A stretch of 5,716 nucleotides of DNA from Cocleimonas sp. (GTDB lineage: Bacteria; Pseudomonadota; Gammaproteobacteria; Thiotrichales; Thiotrichaceae). The translations under genes were made by a program, and so were the position numbers. This document shows, one piece after another, positions 5,247-5,716 of this stretch. The DNA lies in the NCBI GenBank assembly GCA_023145485.1, contig JAGLDT010000231.1, forward strand, positions 1-5,716. Reading direction: 5' to 3'. Position 1 is the first letter of the stretch, and every line of letters begins with the position of its first letter. A model generated the notes under the pieces. It saw nothing but the letters and a program-made list of their open reading frames with translations, was not told the DNA's origin and did not search any database.

Positions 5247-5716
5247 ATGAAATTACAAACTATCACATTCGCGGCTTTAATCGCTCTTTCTGGAACTGCT
5301 TCTGCTGACTGGTTCGACGGATTCAATAATGGAAATGGCGCTGCTAATGCTGTTGGTAATGCTGGAACTGATATGAAAGGCGAGACTGCAGCAAAAGGCA
5401 ATAGTGCAGCAAAAGGAAATGGCTGGGGAACAGGTAAAGGTGATGCTGACGGAGAAGTTGATTTCAGCATTAACTTTAAAGGTAAAGGCCGCACTAATCT
5501 GGATGCTAAAGGTCAAGCAGATGGCGATACTAAAGTAGACGGTAGCGGAACAGCTAATGGTGCTGGTAACGGCAATGCTACAGGTAATGGCACAGGTAAT
5601 GCGGTTGGTTCTAATAATAACAACGGTGGTGGTTCTTATGCTCCTCGTGGCTATAATGCAGCCGCTGCTGCACCAGCGGCTCCTTCTGTGGGGCAAATGA
5701 AAGCAGCTCTACAAGC
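5247..5716 (+). CDS. Secreted Gly/Asn/Ala-rich repetitive protein, putative sulfur-globule protein (3' end cut off)
   Basis: The window shows 156 codons and ends before a stop. The start follows AGGAG (5234-5238) by 8 bases. A classic signal peptide covers residues 1-20, ending TASA before DWFDGF. The mature part is low-complexity: a GN/GNG-rich stretch, AAKGNS/AAKGNG in tandem (49-60), GDADGEVDFSINFKGKGR (65-82), a run of NG, GTG and GNAT units (102-121), NNNN and GGG, then YAPRGY and an Ala/Pro segment. No Cys is seen. This composition, signal peptide and the 'GDADGExDFSxxFxGKGR' block resemble envelope proteins of periplasmic sulfur globules in sulfur-oxidising gammaproteobacteria; I judge this from memory without alignment. 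It could instead be another secreted structural or adhesive Gly-rich protein. Its GC content is visibly higher than the surroundings because of Gly and Ala codons. The A-tract promoter suggests strong expression. Confidence 0.6.
   Translation, partial: MKLQTITFAALIALSGTASADWFDGFNNGNGAANAVGNAGTDMKGETAAKGNSAAKGNGWGTGKGDADGEVDFSINFKGKGRTNLDAKGQADGDTKVDGSGTANGAGNGNATGNGTGNAVGSNNNNGGGSYAPRGYNAAAAAPAAPSVGQMKAALQ
5388..5423 (+). repeat. 18-base tandem repeat inside the Gly-rich gene
   Basis: TGCAGCAAAAGG recurs at 5388 and 5406, giving two 18-base units that encode consecutive AAKGN(S/G) hexapeptides. The near-identity at DNA level points to a recent duplication by slippage. Confidence 0.6.
5580..5603 (+). 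repeat. 12-base tandem repeat inside the Gly-rich gene
   Basis: ACAGGTAATG occurs at 5580-5589 and 5592-5601, two units of a 12-base period coding TGNG/TGNA. It belongs to a longer degenerate series of Gly-Asn units that starts near 5550. Confidence 0.6.

Noticed and set aside
5388..5603. CRISPR-like or other repeat array.
   Set aside because: Repeats are short, in frame and contiguous without unique spacers; they encode a low-complexity protein.
5277..5696. Long open frame on the minus strand opposite the Gly-rich gene (139 codons), and another at 5228-5494.
   Set aside because: They mirror the biased Gly/Asn/Ala codons of the plus-strand gene, have odd Ser/Thr/Ile or Pro/Ala-rich translations, no ribosome site, and the plus strand has a clear signal peptide and Shine-Dalgarno.
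1..5716. Mobile element or prophage boundary.
   Set aside because: No transposase, integrase, terminal inverted repeats, target duplications or tRNA remnant is visible.

Overview
The window is AT-rich, contains no rRNA, tRNA, CRISPR array or insertion sequence, and reads as ordinary chromosomal DNA of a gammaproteobacterium. The organism is inferred, not proven. The gene content fits an autotrophic sulfur oxidiser, perhaps Beggiatoa/Thiothrix-like: a CysZ-family membrane protein with clear gammaproteobacterial signatures, a D-ribulokinase-type FGGY kinase, a glycerate 2-kinase of the type used to recycle 2-phosphoglycolate, and a secreted Gly/Asn/Ala-rich protein that resembles sulfur-globule envelope proteins.

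Layout, left to right. Positions 109-666 (+) encode an exported TlpA-like thiol-disulfide oxidoreductase with a CPIC active site, followed by a strong hairpin terminator at 696-747. Positions 667-1060 are a 394-base gap: the terminator, an AT-rich stretch with nothing recognisable, a 20-base tandem direct repeat with a 22-base period (909-950), and a structured leader (984-1051). Positions 1061-1591 (+) encode an unrecognised 176-residue protein with a weakly cupin-like C-terminal half. It converges on a minus-strand pair, a D-ribulokinase-like FGGY kinase (3644-2367) followed 26 bases later by cysZ (2340-1606), probably one operon. Divergent from that pair is a MOFRL-type glycerate 2-kinase (3835-5073, +), with a good sigma70-type promoter in the 190-base shared intergenic region. 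The right edge (5247 to beyond 5716, +) holds the start of the putative sulfur-globule protein, behind phased A-tracts, a sigma70-like promoter and a hairpin near the predicted mRNA 5' end.

How the genes may work together: the two divergent sugar-acid/sugar kinases return D-ribulose and D-glycerate to central carbon metabolism as ribulose 5-phosphate (precursor of the Rubisco substrate) and 2-phosphoglycerate. CysZ would move sulfate or a related oxyanion across the inner membrane. The exported thioredoxin-fold protein and the Gly-rich secreted protein would act in the periplasm. The most interesting parts are the Gly-rich gene with its promoter architecture, the unrecognised 176-residue protein with its repeat-plus-hairpin leader, and the structured leader of the ribulokinase gene. 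No complete novel multi-gene system is demonstrable here.
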